Assembly (NCBI RefSeq): GCF_020149915.1
Contig: NZ_CP083760.1
Span: 868,001-932,000 of the forward strand
Direction of reading: 5' to 3'
Length of the DNA: 64,000 nt
Source: Candidatus Sulfidibacterium hydrothermale
GTDB lineage: Bacteria; Bacteroidota; Bacteroidia; Bacteroidales; F082
The notes beneath the pieces are model-generated. The model was not told the origin of the DNA and did not search any database. It saw nothing but the letters and a program-made list of their open reading frames with translations. Positions 19,043-27,486 of this stretch are shown here, in pieces (positions within the stretch are counted from its first letter, which is position 1; every line of letters starts with the position of its first letter). Position numbers and translations under genes: made by a program.

Positions 19043-19894
19043 ATGGAGAAAAAGCCTGTTCAGCCTGAATTTATTGATGTGGCCAACGTCATTGAGCGGA
19101 AAAGTCCTTCTTTGCGGAAGCGGCTTCCGGGTTTTGTGATTAATTATTTGCGTCGTATCGTTCATGAAAATGAACTCAATGAGTTTTTGGCACTGTATGG
19201 TCATCTTGAAGGAATCCCTTTTATTGAAGGGGCCTTGTCATTTATGAATACAACGGTGCATGTACAAGGTCTGGAGCATATTCCGGAAAAAGGAAAAGTA
19301 ATTGTTGCTTCGAATCATCCCTTGGGCGGACTGGATGGGTTGGCTTTGATGATGACGGTAGCCAAACGAAGAGATGAACTGGTATTTCCGGTGAATGATA
19401 TCCTGATGAACGTGAAAAATCTGGAACCGTTGTTTATTCCTATTAATAAACATGGCTCTAATACAGAGAATATCCAGATCATTAACGATACTTTTGCCTC
19501 GGATAAAGTGATTTGTTATTTTCCTGCCGGGTTGGTTTCGCGAAAACGTAAGGGGATAATCAAAGATTTGGAATGGCATCCGACTTTTATCACCAAGGCT
19601 AAACGGTTTAAACGTGATATTATTCCGACCCACATTAGCGGGCGGAATTCTAATTTCTTTTACAATCTGGCTAATTTGCGGAAATTGTTGCGGATCAAAG
19701 CCAATATCGAGATGTTATATCTTGTGGATGAGTTTCATAAACAGAAAAACAAGTCCATTACGATTACTTTTGGAAAGCCGATTTCTTATCAGGTTTTTGA
19801 TCATCGGTTTACACGGCAGGAGTGGGCATCCAAGATGCACGATTTTATTTACCGGTTAGAAGATGACCCGGATGCTGAGTTTCAGCCTGTTTAA
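19043..19894 (+). CDS. PlsC-type O-acyltransferase, probable glycine/ornithine-lipid synthesis (GlsA/OlsA-like)
   Basis: The 283-residue protein has the glycerolipid acyltransferase signature Asn-His-x4-Asp in SNHPLGGLDG, where His and Asp are catalytic, and the substrate-binding block FPAGLVSRKRKG later on. Enzymes of this kind transfer an acyl chain to a hydroxyl at the membrane surface. The next gene is a GNAT-like N-acyltransferase of the OlsB family. The same pairing makes acyloxyacyl amino lipids: ornithine lipids in proteobacteria and glycine lipids in Bacteroides (glsA/glsB). The function here is inferred from family plus neighbour. The ATG at 19043 is chosen over a longer reading from 18980, which would start inside the terminator. 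Confidence 0.85.
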   Translation: MEKKPVQPEFIDVANVIERKSPSLRKRLPGFVINYLRRIVHENELNEFLALYGHLEGIPFIEGALSFMNTTVHVQGLEHIPEKGKVIVASNHPLGGLDGLALMMTVAKRRDELVFPVNDILMNVKNLEPLFIPINKHGSNTENIQIINDTFASDKVICYFPAGLVSRKRKGIIKDLEWHPTFITKAKRFKRDIIPTHISGRNSNFFYNLANLRKLLRIKANIEMLYLVDEFHKQKNKSITITFGKPISYQVFDHRFTRQEWASKMHDFIYRLEDDPDAEFQPV

Positions 19895-19954
19895 GGACTT
19901 TAAATTTTAAAATGAGCACAAAACGTATCCTGGATTTCTAATCGCTATGATTCG

Positions 19955-19962
19955 TATCTTTG
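19955..19962 (+). promoter_or_regulatory. Candidate -7 box for the N-acyltransferase gene
   Basis: TATCTTTG lies 22 nt before the ATG at 19984, with no clear -33 element. If used, the two lipid acyltransferase genes could be transcribed separately as well as together. Confidence 0.4.
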
Positions 19963-19983
19963 TAGTCTCAAAATAAAGTGGAT

Positions 19984-20904
19984 ATGGAAACAATTATTCC
20001 TCCGGTGGATAAGGAGCTGTTAATGTCGGAGTTGAACGAAAAAACCTTTTTGCGGAAAACCAACAGTGGGGGCAATGAGATTTATGATTTGTCGGCCGAC
20101 GAGGCACCGCATGTCATGCGTGAAATCGGACGTTTACGTGAATTAACATTCCGGGATGCTCAGGGGGGAACCGGTAAGAGTGTGGATATTGATGAATTTG
20201 ATACCGGCAGGGGGGCTTTCCGGCAAATGATTGTTTGGGATCCGAAAGAACAAAATATTGTTGGTGGGTACCGTTATAAGCATTGTAAGGAAATGGAAGT
20301 AACAGATGGTGAAGTGTCAACACCCACTGCTCGTCTTTTCAAATACAGCCGGTCTTTTATTGAAGAATATTTGCCTTATACCATTGAGTTGGGACGTTCG
20401 TTTGTTCAGCCCTATTATCAGCCTTTGTATAATCTCCGGCGTGGATTGTTTTCGCTTGATAATCTTTGGGACGGGTTGGGAGCCGTAATGATGAAATATC
20501 CCGATGCAAAATATTTATTCGGAAAAATCACCATGTATCCGCATTTTGATTCTTTTGCCCGTGATCTGATTTTGTATTTTATGGGAAAATATTTTCCGGA
20601 TCCGGAAGAATTGGTTCGTCCCAGAAATCCGTTACCCATAAAAACCGATAAAAAAATATTGGAAAGTATTTTTACGGGGGACAATTATGATGAAGATTAC
20701 CGGATTCTGGTACAGAAAGTTCGAAAATTGGGCGAAAATATTCCCCCTTTGTTTAATGCATACATGAGCTTGTCATCCACCATGAAGACTTTTGGTACGG
20801 CATTGAACGATCATTTTGGTAATGTGGAAGAAACAGGGATCCTGGTAACTTTTGAAGATATCTACGGGCCGAAAAAGGAACGTCACCTGCATATTCCGGA
20901 ATAA
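19984..20904 (+). CDS. GNAT-like N-acyltransferase, probable glycine/ornithine-lipid synthesis (GlsB/OlsB-like)
   Basis: The 306-residue protein belongs to the family often labelled putative hemolysin or OlsB-like N-acyltransferase: FDTGRGAFRQMIVWDPKEQNIVGGYRY, RSFIEEYLPYTIELGRSFVQPYYQP and KYPDAKYLFGKITMYPHF are typical blocks. Members transfer a 3-hydroxyacyl chain from acyl carrier protein to the amino group of an amino acid, giving a lyso-amino-lipid that the upstream PlsC-type enzyme would complete. The ATG at 19984 is used; an in-frame GTG two codons earlier is also possible. It is followed 15 nt later by engB. Confidence 0.85.
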   Translation: METIIPPVDKELLMSELNEKTFLRKTNSGGNEIYDLSADEAPHVMREIGRLRELTFRDAQGGTGKSVDIDEFDTGRGAFRQMIVWDPKEQNIVGGYRYKHCKEMEVTDGEVSTPTARLFKYSRSFIEEYLPYTIELGRSFVQPYYQPLYNLRRGLFSLDNLWDGLGAVMMKYPDAKYLFGKITMYPHFDSFARDLILYFMGKYFPDPEELVRPRNPLPIKTDKKILESIFTGDNYDEDYRILVQKVRKLGENIPPLFNAYMSLSSTMKTFGTALNDHFGNVEETGILVTFEDIYGPKKERHLHIPE

Positions 20905-20919
20905 AACACAGGAGAATTC

Positions 20920-21522
20920 ATGGAAATACAACAAGCAGAATTTATTACCAGCTCGGTTGCTGAAAGTCAGTGCCCCAAACCATTGCTTCCGGAGTATGCC
21001 TTTATTGGCCGTTCAAACGTGGGGAAGTCACGTTTGATTAACATGATTACGGGGAGTAAAAAGCTGGCTAAGGTTTCGGGCAGCCCTGGCAAAACCATTA
21101 CCATGAACCATTTTTTAATTAATAAATCGTGGTATTTGGTCGATTTGCCGGGTTATGGCTTTGCCAAACGATCAAAAACCGAACGAAAAAAATGGGAAAG
21201 GATGATTCGGCATTATATCCTTACCCGGTCGAATCTGCTTTCGTTGTTTTTGCTGATCGATATTCGTCTGGAGCCGCAGAAAAACGATATGGAATTTATG
21301 GAATGGCTGGCCATGTCAGAAATTCCTTTTGTTTTGACCTTTACCAAAGCCGATAAGCTGGGGAAAACAGGCGTCGACAAGAATCTGGCTGCTTACAAAA
21401 AGACACTATTACAAAAATGGGAGGAACTGCCTCCGATTATTGTTACCTCATCGGTTACAGGTGCCGGCCGGGAAGAAATTCTCCGGTACATTGAAAAAAC
21501 GAACGCGGTGTTCCAGCTTTAA
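20920..21522 (+). CDS. engB: Ribosome-assembly GTPase EngB (YsxC/YihA)
   Basis: The 200-residue cytoplasmic GTPase is needed for late assembly of the 50S subunit. Visible nucleotide-binding motifs are G1 (Gly30 to Ser37, GRSNVGKS), the G2 threonine in SPGKTITMNHF, G3 (DLPGYGFAK) and G4 (TKADK). Length is exactly that of the family. The start at 20920 gives the usual short N-terminus; a frame from 20852 is in another register and is a shadow. The gene is 15 nt after the N-acyltransferase gene and probably in its operon. Confidence 0.96.
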   Translation: MEIQQAEFITSSVAESQCPKPLLPEYAFIGRSNVGKSRLINMITGSKKLAKVSGSPGKTITMNHFLINKSWYLVDLPGYGFAKRSKTERKKWERMIRHYILTRSNLLSLFLLIDIRLEPQKNDMEFMEWLAMSEIPFVLTFTKADKLGKTGVDKNLAAYKKTLLQKWEELPPIIVTSSVTGAGREEILRYIEKTNAVFQL

Positions 21523-21568
21523 TACCGGATTGTTGAGACTTATAAAACAGAATACGTAAGCTGGCTAA

Positions 21569-21907
21569 TTACTCGATCTCCACCAACAGTTGATCTTTGG
21601 CGACGAGATCCCCTTTTTTAACCCATATTTTTCGGATGTAACCTTCTTTAGGAGCCGTAATAATGTTACGCATTTTCATGGCTTCCAGTAACAACAGGGG
21701 TTCTCCTTCATTTACTTTTTGCCGCCGTTTTACTTTTATTTCCACAATAGTTCCGGGGATAAAGGCTTTAACCTTTCCGCTGTCCGGTTCCTCATAGCGT
21801 TTCCGGTTTTTGTATTTCCGGGTAAGGGTGGTTTTATAAACCATTCCGCCAATGGTGAAATCTTCCAGCTTCTTCTTCTCCGGTGTGTTGTTTTGTGTTT
21901 CAGACAT
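21569..21907 (-). CDS. Biotin carboxyl carrier subunit of an acyl-CoA carboxylase/decarboxylase
   Basis: The 112-residue protein has a C-terminal biotinyl domain (about 43-112). The biotin site is Lys78 in LLLEAMKMRN, with the expected paired hairpin GKVKAFIPGT. The carrier moves CO2 on biotin between a biotin carboxylase or decarboxylase partner and the carboxyltransferase encoded 12 nt upstream (21920-23467). The basic stretch RKYKNRKRYEEPDSG before the domain is a short linker. In Bacteroidota such pairs belong to methylmalonyl-CoA/propionyl-CoA metabolism. No biotin carboxylase or membrane decarboxylase subunit is in the window, so the full complex is unresolved. Confidence 0.88.
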   Translation of the reverse strand: MSETQNNTPEKKKLEDFTIGGMVYKTTLTRKYKNRKRYEEPDSGKVKAFIPGTIVEIKVKRRQKVNEGEPLLLLEAMKMRNIITAPKEGYIRKIWVKKGDLVAKDQLLVEIE

Positions 21908-21919
21908 GCTTCGTAAAGA

Positions 21920-23467
21920 TTAAAATGGTGGAATTCCGTGTTTCTTTTTGGGAAGATAAACTTCCTTTTCCTGGGAAATAGCCAAAGCGCGGATCATCAT
22001 TTTCCGGGTTTCCGAAGGCTCAATAACCGCATCGATGTAACCATAAGCAGCAGCTACGTAAGGATTGGCAAATTTCTCTTTGTATTCTTCCACTTTTTGC
22101 CGCCGGTACTCATCCGGGTTTTTGGCTGCCATGATTTCTTTCCGGAAAATAATATTAGCAGCTCCTTCCGGTCCCATTACAGCAATTTCGGCTGTAGGCC
22201 AGGCAAAAACAAAATCGGCCCTTAGATGGTGCGAGCACATGGCAATGTATCCGCCACCATAAGCTTTTCGCATGATTAAGGTAATTTTGGGAACCGTGGC
22301 TTCAGAGTAAGCATAAAGTACTTTCGCTCCATGACGGATTACCCCGGCATGTTCCTGATCCACGCCAGGCAAATATCCCGGTAAATCTACCAGTGTTACC
22401 AGCGGGATATTAAACGAGTCGCAATACCGGATAAACCGGGCTGCTTTGTCTGATGAATCCACATCCAATACACCGGCAAGCACTAACGGCTGATTGGCTA
22501 CAAAACCAACCGTTTCTCCTTCCATCCGGCCAAAGCCGATCACCATATTTTGAGCAAACAATTCCTGAACTTCCATGAAATTGGAATCGTCGGTTAACGA
22601 CCGGATGACGTCACGTACATCATAAGGTTCGCGCGGGTCAGATGGGATGATATTATCGATGTTGTATTTTCGGGTTTTGGGCCTTTTAGGCGGGTATTTG
22701 GCAGCTTTCCGGGTGTTATTCCACGGAATGTAGCTCACCAGTTCTTTGATTTGGGTAAAGCATTCTTCTTCGCTTTTGGCAAAGAAGTGAGCATTCCCTG
22801 TCGTTTCACAGTGAACGCGGGCACCTCCCAAAGCTTCCATGGTAATTTCTTCACCCAGTACCGTTTTAATCACTTCCGGTCCGGTGATGAACATTTTGGA
22901 GATGTTTTCTACCACAAAAACAAAATCGGTGAGTGCAGGAGAATAAACGGCACCTCCGGCACAAGGTCCGAGAATGACAGAGATCTGAGGAATAACACCA
23001 GAGGCCAGTGTGTTACGGTAAAAAATTTCACCATATCCGGCCAACGAGTTAACCCCTTCCTGAATACGGGCACCGCCGGAATCATTAATGCCAATTAACG
23101 GGACTTTCAGCTTTAGCGCATGGTCCATAATTTTAGTGATCTTTTTGGCATGCATCCAGCCAAGAGAACCACCGGCTACCGTAAAGTCTTGTGCGTAAAT
23201 GCAAACCGGATGGCCGGAAATGGTTCCGGTTCCGGTAATAACACCATCACCCGGAAGATACTTTTTGTCCATATCAAAATCTTTTCCGGCGTGTTCCACA
23301 AACAGATCATATTCGTGGAAAGTGTCTTTGTCAAGCAGAGCGAGAATTCTTTCCCGGGCCGTGAGTTTTCCAATGGCCTTTTGTTTTTGGATGGCTTTGT
23401 CACCGCCGCCCTTTAAAGCATTCCGCATGCGCTTTCGCAAATCGGTTGATTTTTCTTTGAGTCCCAT
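21920..23467 (-). CDS. Acyl-CoA carboxylase carboxyltransferase subunit (propionyl-/methylmalonyl-CoA type)
   Basis: This 515-residue cytoplasmic subunit transfers the carboxyl group between biotin and an acyl-CoA, most likely propionyl-CoA/methylmalonyl-CoA. Both crotonase-like halves are present: the N-terminal half with LTARERI, GDGVITGTG, INDSGGARIQEGV and GPCAGGAVYSPALTDF, and the C-terminal half with VDLPGYLPGVDQEHAGVIRHGAK and AYGGGYIAM. Length and motifs match the MmdA/PccB family. It is co-transcribed with the biotin carrier gene. The upstream leader holds an unusual promoter/hairpin arrangement at 23497-23582. Direction of the reaction (fermentation, or propionate use) cannot be told from sequence. 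Confidence 0.93.
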   Translation of the reverse strand: MGLKEKSTDLRKRMRNALKGGGDKAIQKQKAIGKLTARERILALLDKDTFHEYDLFVEHAGKDFDMDKKYLPGDGVITGTGTISGHPVCIYAQDFTVAGGSLGWMHAKKITKIMDHALKLKVPLIGINDSGGARIQEGVNSLAGYGEIFYRNTLASGVIPQISVILGPCAGGAVYSPALTDFVFVVENISKMFITGPEVIKTVLGEEITMEALGGARVHCETTGNAHFFAKSEEECFTQIKELVSYIPWNNTRKAAKYPPKRPKTRKYNIDNIIPSDPREPYDVRDVIRSLTDDSNFMEVQELFAQNMVIGFGRMEGETVGFVANQPLVLAGVLDVDSSDKAARFIRYCDSFNIPLVTLVDLPGYLPGVDQEHAGVIRHGAKVLYAYSEATVPKITLIMRKAYGGGYIAMCSHHLRADFVFAWPTAEIAVMGPEGAANIIFRKEIMAAKNPDEYRRQKVEEYKEKFANPYVAAAYGYIDAVIEPSETRKMMIRALAISQEKEVYLPKKKHGIPPF

Positions 23468-23496
23468 AATGAAATTTTAATTCCTTGCGTATTTAC

Positions 23497-23545
23497 GAAA
23501 AAAAAGAGATAAGTAAAGCTTTACAGCTCATGGCTTTCTTATCTC
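23497..23545 (-). terminator. Hairpin with T-run, terminator or attenuator before the carboxyltransferase gene
   Basis: On the minus strand GAGATAAG (23545-23538) pairs with CTTATCTC (23513-23506) around a 24-nt loop holding the self-complementary word TAAAGCTTTA, and is followed by eight T. It lies 135 nt after the stop of the prolyl oligopeptidase gene, whose terminator it may be, but also directly downstream of a promoter-like sequence for the carboxyltransferase gene. Confidence 0.65.
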
Positions 23546-23551
23546 CGCATG

Positions 23552-23582
23552 CAAAAGTAATGGAATTTGAAAAAATATCAAG
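23552..23582 (-). promoter_or_regulatory. Candidate promoter of the carboxyltransferase/biotin carrier operon
   Basis: Read on the minus strand: a TTG-containing -33 element (23579-23581), 19 nt, TACTTTTG (23559-23552). The predicted start falls at about 23545, exactly where the terminator-like hairpin begins. Confidence 0.5.
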
Positions 23583-23679
23583 TTTTCGTGAAAATTAAAT
23601 CACTGGTCCAAGCGGAGGCTTGAATCACTGAGAAACAGCGGATGTTGAACCAGAAGCAGAAATATTTTCCTTTCCCTTT

Positions 23680-25758
23680 TCATCGTTCAAGCATCCGCTT
23701 GGACGATGAAAGATCCAACAAATAAATCAAAAAAGCATATTCCATTGCGGTTTCCTTGTGTTGTTCAAAACGTCCGGATGCACCGCCATGCCCCACATTC
23801 ATATCGGTCCAAAGCAGCAGTAAATGATCGTCGGTTTTCATTTCGCGGAGTTTAGCCACCCATTTGGCCGGTTCCCAATATTGTACCTGACTGTCATGTA
23901 ATCCGGTAGTGACCAGCATGGCCGGGTAGTTTTGTGGCTGTACATTGTCGTAAGGAGAATAAGAAAGCATGTATTCGTAATAGATTTTGTCGTTTGGATT
24001 TCCCCATTCATCATATTCTTCTGTGGTGAGCGGAATGGTTTCGTCCAGCATCGTGGTAACGACATCTACAAAAGGAACTGCTGCGATAATCCCTTTAAAT
24101 AATTGGGGAGCTTCATTTGCAACAACTCCCATAAGCAAACCGCCGGCGCTGCCTCCCATGGCAAAAAGGCGATCCGATGAAGTATATTTTTGTTTGATGA
24201 GATCCTGGGCGCAGTCTATAAAATCGTAGAATGTATTTTTCTTTTTCAGCAATTTCCCTTCTTCGTACCACCAGCGTCCGAGTTCTTGTCCGCCACGGAT
24301 GTGGGCTACGGCAAAAATGAACCCTCTGTCAAGAAGACTTAAACGGGCAGAACGAAAAACCGATTCCATGCTGAGTCCGTATGAACCGTAGCCATAAAGC
24401 AGGAGAGGCGCTGTTCCGTTTTTTCGAATCCCTTTTTTGTACACCAAACTGACCGGAACCTGTTTTCCGTCGCGTACTTTTATATGAATGCGTTCGGTTT
24501 CATAATTTTCCGGCTGATATCCTCCTTTTACCTTTTGCTGTTTGATCTGTTTTTGCTTTTGTGTTTTCAGGTTGTAATCAAAGAGCGTGTGCGGTGTTTT
24601 TAATGACGTAAACCCATATCGCAAAACCGATTGACGGTAAGCATAATTATCATCGAAATAGATAAAGTAATCCGGTTCGTCGAAATGGATATAATGGTCC
24701 GACTGATTTTTTGTATTGAAAACATGGAAACGCAAGAGCCCGTTTTTTCTTTCTGCTACCACAAAGAAATTTTCAAACACTTCTACTTCTTCAATAAATA
24801 CATCTTCGCGATGAGGAATAACTTCTTTCCAGTTTTCGCGGCTGGTTCGGTCCAATGGGGCTTCCATCAGCCTGAAGTTTTTTGCGTTATCGTTGGTTCG
24901 GATAAGAAACCGGTTTCCCTGACGGGCGATTTCATATTCCAGATCTTTTTTGCGGGGAGTAAAAATCTGGAACTTCCCCAATGGTTTTCGGGCATCTAAA
25001 AGCCGGTATTCGGTAGAGAGGGTGGAATCGGATGCGATAATGATGTAATCGCCCGATTTGCAAAGGTATACACCGGTTTCAAAAGCGGCATCCCGTTCAT
25101 GAAAAACCAGTTTGTCGTTATCTGTTTTTTCTCCCAGAAGATGGCGGTAGATTTTGTCCGGACGTAATGCTTTGTTTTTGTGAGCGTAAAAAATGGTTTT
25201 ACTGTCGTTGGCCCAGGCAATGTCTCCGGAAGTATTCTGGATTTTGTCCGGAAGAATTTCTCCGGTTTCCAGATTTTTAAAGTGAAGGGTGTATTGCCGG
25301 CGGCTTACCGCGTCCACACTATAAGCCAGTATCTTGTTGTCCGGACTAACTTCCCAATTGTTAATGTCGAAATAAGAAAACCCTTCTGCCATTTCGTTTA
25401 CATTAAGCATCACTTCTTCCGGAGCGCTTTTTTTCTCTTTTTTCCGGCAATATACCGGATACTCTTTTCCTTTCTCATAGCGTGTGTAATACCAATATCC
25501 GTTACAGAAGTAAGGAGCGGTACGCTCTTTTTGCGGAATCCTTCCAATGATTTCATGGTAAATGGTTTCCTGCTGTGTTTTTGTTGGCTCCTGAAAAACC
25601 TTTTCGGTGTATTTGTTTTCGGCTTTCAGGTAATCCAGTACTTCCGGGTTATCCCGTTCATTGAGCCAGTAGTAATTATCTATACGTACATGCCGGTGTT
25701 TAACAAGCTTTTTGGGAATTTTTTTTGCCACTGGCGGGCGGATATCTTCTTTCTGCAT
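23680..25758 (-). CDS. Prolyl oligopeptidase family serine peptidase (S9A, oligopeptidase B-like)
   Basis: The 692-residue protein has no signal peptide, so it is predicted cytoplasmic. The N-terminal two thirds (about 70-410) form the beta-propeller that admits only short peptides. The C-terminal alpha/beta-hydrolase domain carries the catalytic Ser537 in GGSAGGLLMG, Asp622 in TTGLHDSQV and His657 in NVGHGGASGR. The block YGSYGLSMESVF followed by VAHIRGGQELGRWW is typical of oligopeptidase B, which cuts after basic residues; the specificity is inferred from that resemblance. It stands alone between two other minus-strand units. Confidence 0.93.
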   Translation of the reverse strand: MQKEDIRPPVAKKIPKKLVKHRHVRIDNYYWLNERDNPEVLDYLKAENKYTEKVFQEPTKTQQETIYHEIIGRIPQKERTAPYFCNGYWYYTRYEKGKEYPVYCRKKEKKSAPEEVMLNVNEMAEGFSYFDINNWEVSPDNKILAYSVDAVSRRQYTLHFKNLETGEILPDKIQNTSGDIAWANDSKTIFYAHKNKALRPDKIYRHLLGEKTDNDKLVFHERDAAFETGVYLCKSGDYIIIASDSTLSTEYRLLDARKPLGKFQIFTPRKKDLEYEIARQGNRFLIRTNDNAKNFRLMEAPLDRTSRENWKEVIPHREDVFIEEVEVFENFFVVAERKNGLLRFHVFNTKNQSDHYIHFDEPDYFIYFDDNYAYRQSVLRYGFTSLKTPHTLFDYNLKTQKQKQIKQQKVKGGYQPENYETERIHIKVRDGKQVPVSLVYKKGIRKNGTAPLLLYGYGSYGLSMESVFRSARLSLLDRGFIFAVAHIRGGQELGRWWYEEGKLLKKKNTFYDFIDCAQDLIKQKYTSSDRLFAMGGSAGGLLMGVVANEAPQLFKGIIAAVPFVDVVTTMLDETIPLTTEEYDEWGNPNDKIYYEYMLSYSPYDNVQPQNYPAMLVTTGLHDSQVQYWEPAKWVAKLREMKTDDHLLLLWTDMNVGHGGASGRFEQHKETAMEYAFLIYLLDLSSSKRMLER

Positions 25759-25826
25759 ATGTTCAAGCCGTTTATTTTTCTTAAAATCGACGGGAAAATT
25801 TTTTGCAAAGGAAGGAAAAAAGCATG

Positions 25827-25851
25827 AAAAAACCCGGCATTTTGCCGGGTT
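25827..25851 (-). terminator. Intrinsic terminator of the PspC/LiaF-like operon
   Basis: On the minus strand AACCCGGCA pairs perfectly with TGCCGGGTT across a 3-nt loop (25831-25851) and is followed by a T-run. It is 34 nt after the stop at 25885. Confidence 0.85.
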
Positions 25852-25884
25852 GGAGAAAATAGGTAAAACCGGATTATTCTGAAA

Positions 25885-26808
25885 TCAATAGCGTTCGATA
25901 TGGAAACTGGATACTGCGGCATCCACTTCCAGATGGATTTTGTTTTTGGCTGAATTGTAGTTTTCGGTTTGGTAATGACCATTTTCTGCTTTTTCAAATC
26001 CCGGAAAACTTTTTCCGGAAAGGACTGCCGTTATTTTCAGGTCACAACCGGTGTTTCTCGGAATCCGGATTGTGATGGATGATGCCCCGGCATTAATTTC
26101 AGCTTTTACATCCGGATAACGGTTTCCCAGGGTGATTTTAAATGAACCGGCGCCTCCGTCCAGTTCCAGCTTTTTTACTTTGAAAGGAGAAAGGTCATAA
26201 TTTACTGCACTGGCTCCGGCATCCAGGTCGATATTCCATACCGGTTTGGGATTGAGTTCGATGGTGACAACCTTATGATTGTTATTATGAAAAACGTGGT
26301 CTTCTTTTTCATGGATTTTGATAACTGCCTTGTGGTTTTTGCGGCTGTCAAAGTATTCGTAACTGCCTGCATAGCGCCCTTTTTGTGAAAAATAAAGCAG
26401 ATTTGAAGTAGTGTCTTTTAAAATAAACTTACCGGCTGCTGCATCCATTTTCAGTGTGGCTTGCTCAACAGAATCCGAAAAAGGAATCGTAAATTCCTGG
26501 TTTACCTTGGTATAATGAGCGTCATCAATGTCAAATCTTTTGTTGATGAGAAATTCAAGATTATTATACCGGTTGGTTCCTGAATAGTCCATTACAAACC
26601 AGGTAGCACCACCAAGCAAAATTACCATTATTCCGATTTTGATATTTTCACGAATGGGAAGTACTGAGAGGCCCCATAAAATGAAGATTAAAGGCCACAG
26701 GCGTATAATATTCATCCAGTCGAAATTGATCCATCCCAGGTTACGGCCAATCATAAGGGTGCCGATCAGAATAAGACTTAATCCCCAGAAAACGTTTCTA
26801 AATTTCAT
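25885..26808 (-). CDS. LiaF-like membrane protein with C-terminal adhesin-like beta domain
   Basis: The 307-residue protein has an N-terminal membrane domain (about 1-80) with paired hydrophobic segments, GLSLILIGTLMIGRNL and LWPLIFILWGLSVL, resembling the LiaF membrane domain (DUF5668). The rest (about 100-307) is a polar beta-rich toast-rack-like domain with glycine/alanine-serine turns such as DAGASAVNYDLS and NAGASSITIRIP. In Firmicutes LiaF senses envelope stress. Here the only context is the overlapping PspC-domain gene upstream (shared ATGA, 26805-26808), so an envelope-stress role is an inference. Confidence 0.75.
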   Translation of the reverse strand: MKFRNVFWGLSLILIGTLMIGRNLGWINFDWMNIIRLWPLIFILWGLSVLPIRENIKIGIMVILLGGATWFVMDYSGTNRYNNLEFLINKRFDIDDAHYTKVNQEFTIPFSDSVEQATLKMDAAAGKFILKDTTSNLLYFSQKGRYAGSYEYFDSRKNHKAVIKIHEKEDHVFHNNNHKVVTIELNPKPVWNIDLDAGASAVNYDLSPFKVKKLELDGGAGSFKITLGNRYPDVKAEINAGASSITIRIPRNTGCDLKITAVLSGKSFPGFEKAENGHYQTENYNSAKNKIHLEVDAAVSSFHIERY

Positions 26809-27299
26809 GATTTTTCGTTTTTGTTTGATTTTAAAATGTTCGGGTCAATAATAAAGAAGCCGATAATAATCAGTAATACAGGCCAGAAATTGGCAAGATT
26901 TACCCAAGGCATAATACGGTTTATCAGTAAAAGGGTTCCAATCATAATGAGTAGGATTCCGGCAATCAGTCCGGTATTGGATGCATTATTTTTGGAAGAA
27001 TGAGAATCCGTTGGTGTTGATGGTGGCGTTGCCGGATTATTTTTTGTTTCGGTATTTTGATCCGGTGCAGGAGGCGTTTGTGCCGAAGCGGTTTGATAAC
27101 CAGTAGGCACAGGTCCGGGGGGAATAACAATCCACATCACAATATAAGCCAGTAATCCGCCGCCGCCAAACAGCACCAGCAAAACAAACAATAACCGGAA
27201 AACCACCACATCCACATCAAAATACTCGGCCAGGCCGCCGGCAACGCCACCAATTACTTTGTTGTGGATGGTTCTGTATAACTTTTTATTCTGTGTCAT
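26805..27299 (-). CDS. PspC-domain inner-membrane protein
   Basis: The 164-residue protein carries a PspC domain at about 5-65 (NKVIGGVAGGLAEYFDVDVVVFRLLFVLL) with a glycine-rich transmembrane helix ending MWIVIPPGP, then a Pro/Thr/Asn-rich linker (about 70-110), then two more membrane segments (GLIAGILLIMIGTLLLINRIMPW and FWPVLLIIIGFFII) like the LiaF membrane domain of the next gene. PspC proteins take part in phage-shock/envelope-stress responses. No pspA is adjacent. Its stop overlaps the start of the following LiaF-like gene, indicating translational coupling. Confidence 0.85.
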   Translation of the reverse strand: MTQNKKLYRTIHNKVIGGVAGGLAEYFDVDVVVFRLLFVLLVLFGGGGLLAYIVMWIVIPPGPVPTGYQTASAQTPPAPDQNTETKNNPATPPSTPTDSHSSKNNASNTGLIAGILLIMIGTLLLINRIMPWVNLANFWPVLLIIIGFFIIDPNILKSNKNEKS

Positions 27300-27323
27300 T
27301 TTTTATTGATTTTGAATTCATGG

Positions 27324-27358
27324 CAAAAATAGTATGGCCGGGGAGGGGATGAAACAAA
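27324..27358 (-). promoter_or_regulatory. Candidate promoter of the pspC operon
   Basis: TATTTTTG on the minus strand (27331-27324), 25 nt before the ATG, with TTTG 23 nt further upstream. The spacing is slightly longer than the usual 19-21. Confidence 0.4.
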
Positions 27359-27434
27359 AAATCGGTCATTGGCCTTGTTTTGTCGGTAAACGGATGATGT
27401 TTCTTTTCTCCTGAAGAAAAGATCCTGCACAAAA

Positions 27435-27462
27435 AAAAGGCAGCCGGTAAAAGCTGCCTTTT
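27435..27462 (-). terminator. Intrinsic terminator of the isocitrate dehydrogenase gene
   Basis: AAAAGGCAGC and GCTGCCTTTT pair perfectly over 10 bp with an 8-nt loop. On the minus strand the hairpin continues into a T-run. It lies 24 nt after the stop at 27487. Confidence 0.85.
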
Positions 27463-27486
27463 AAAATTTGTATTTCAGTCAGATCA

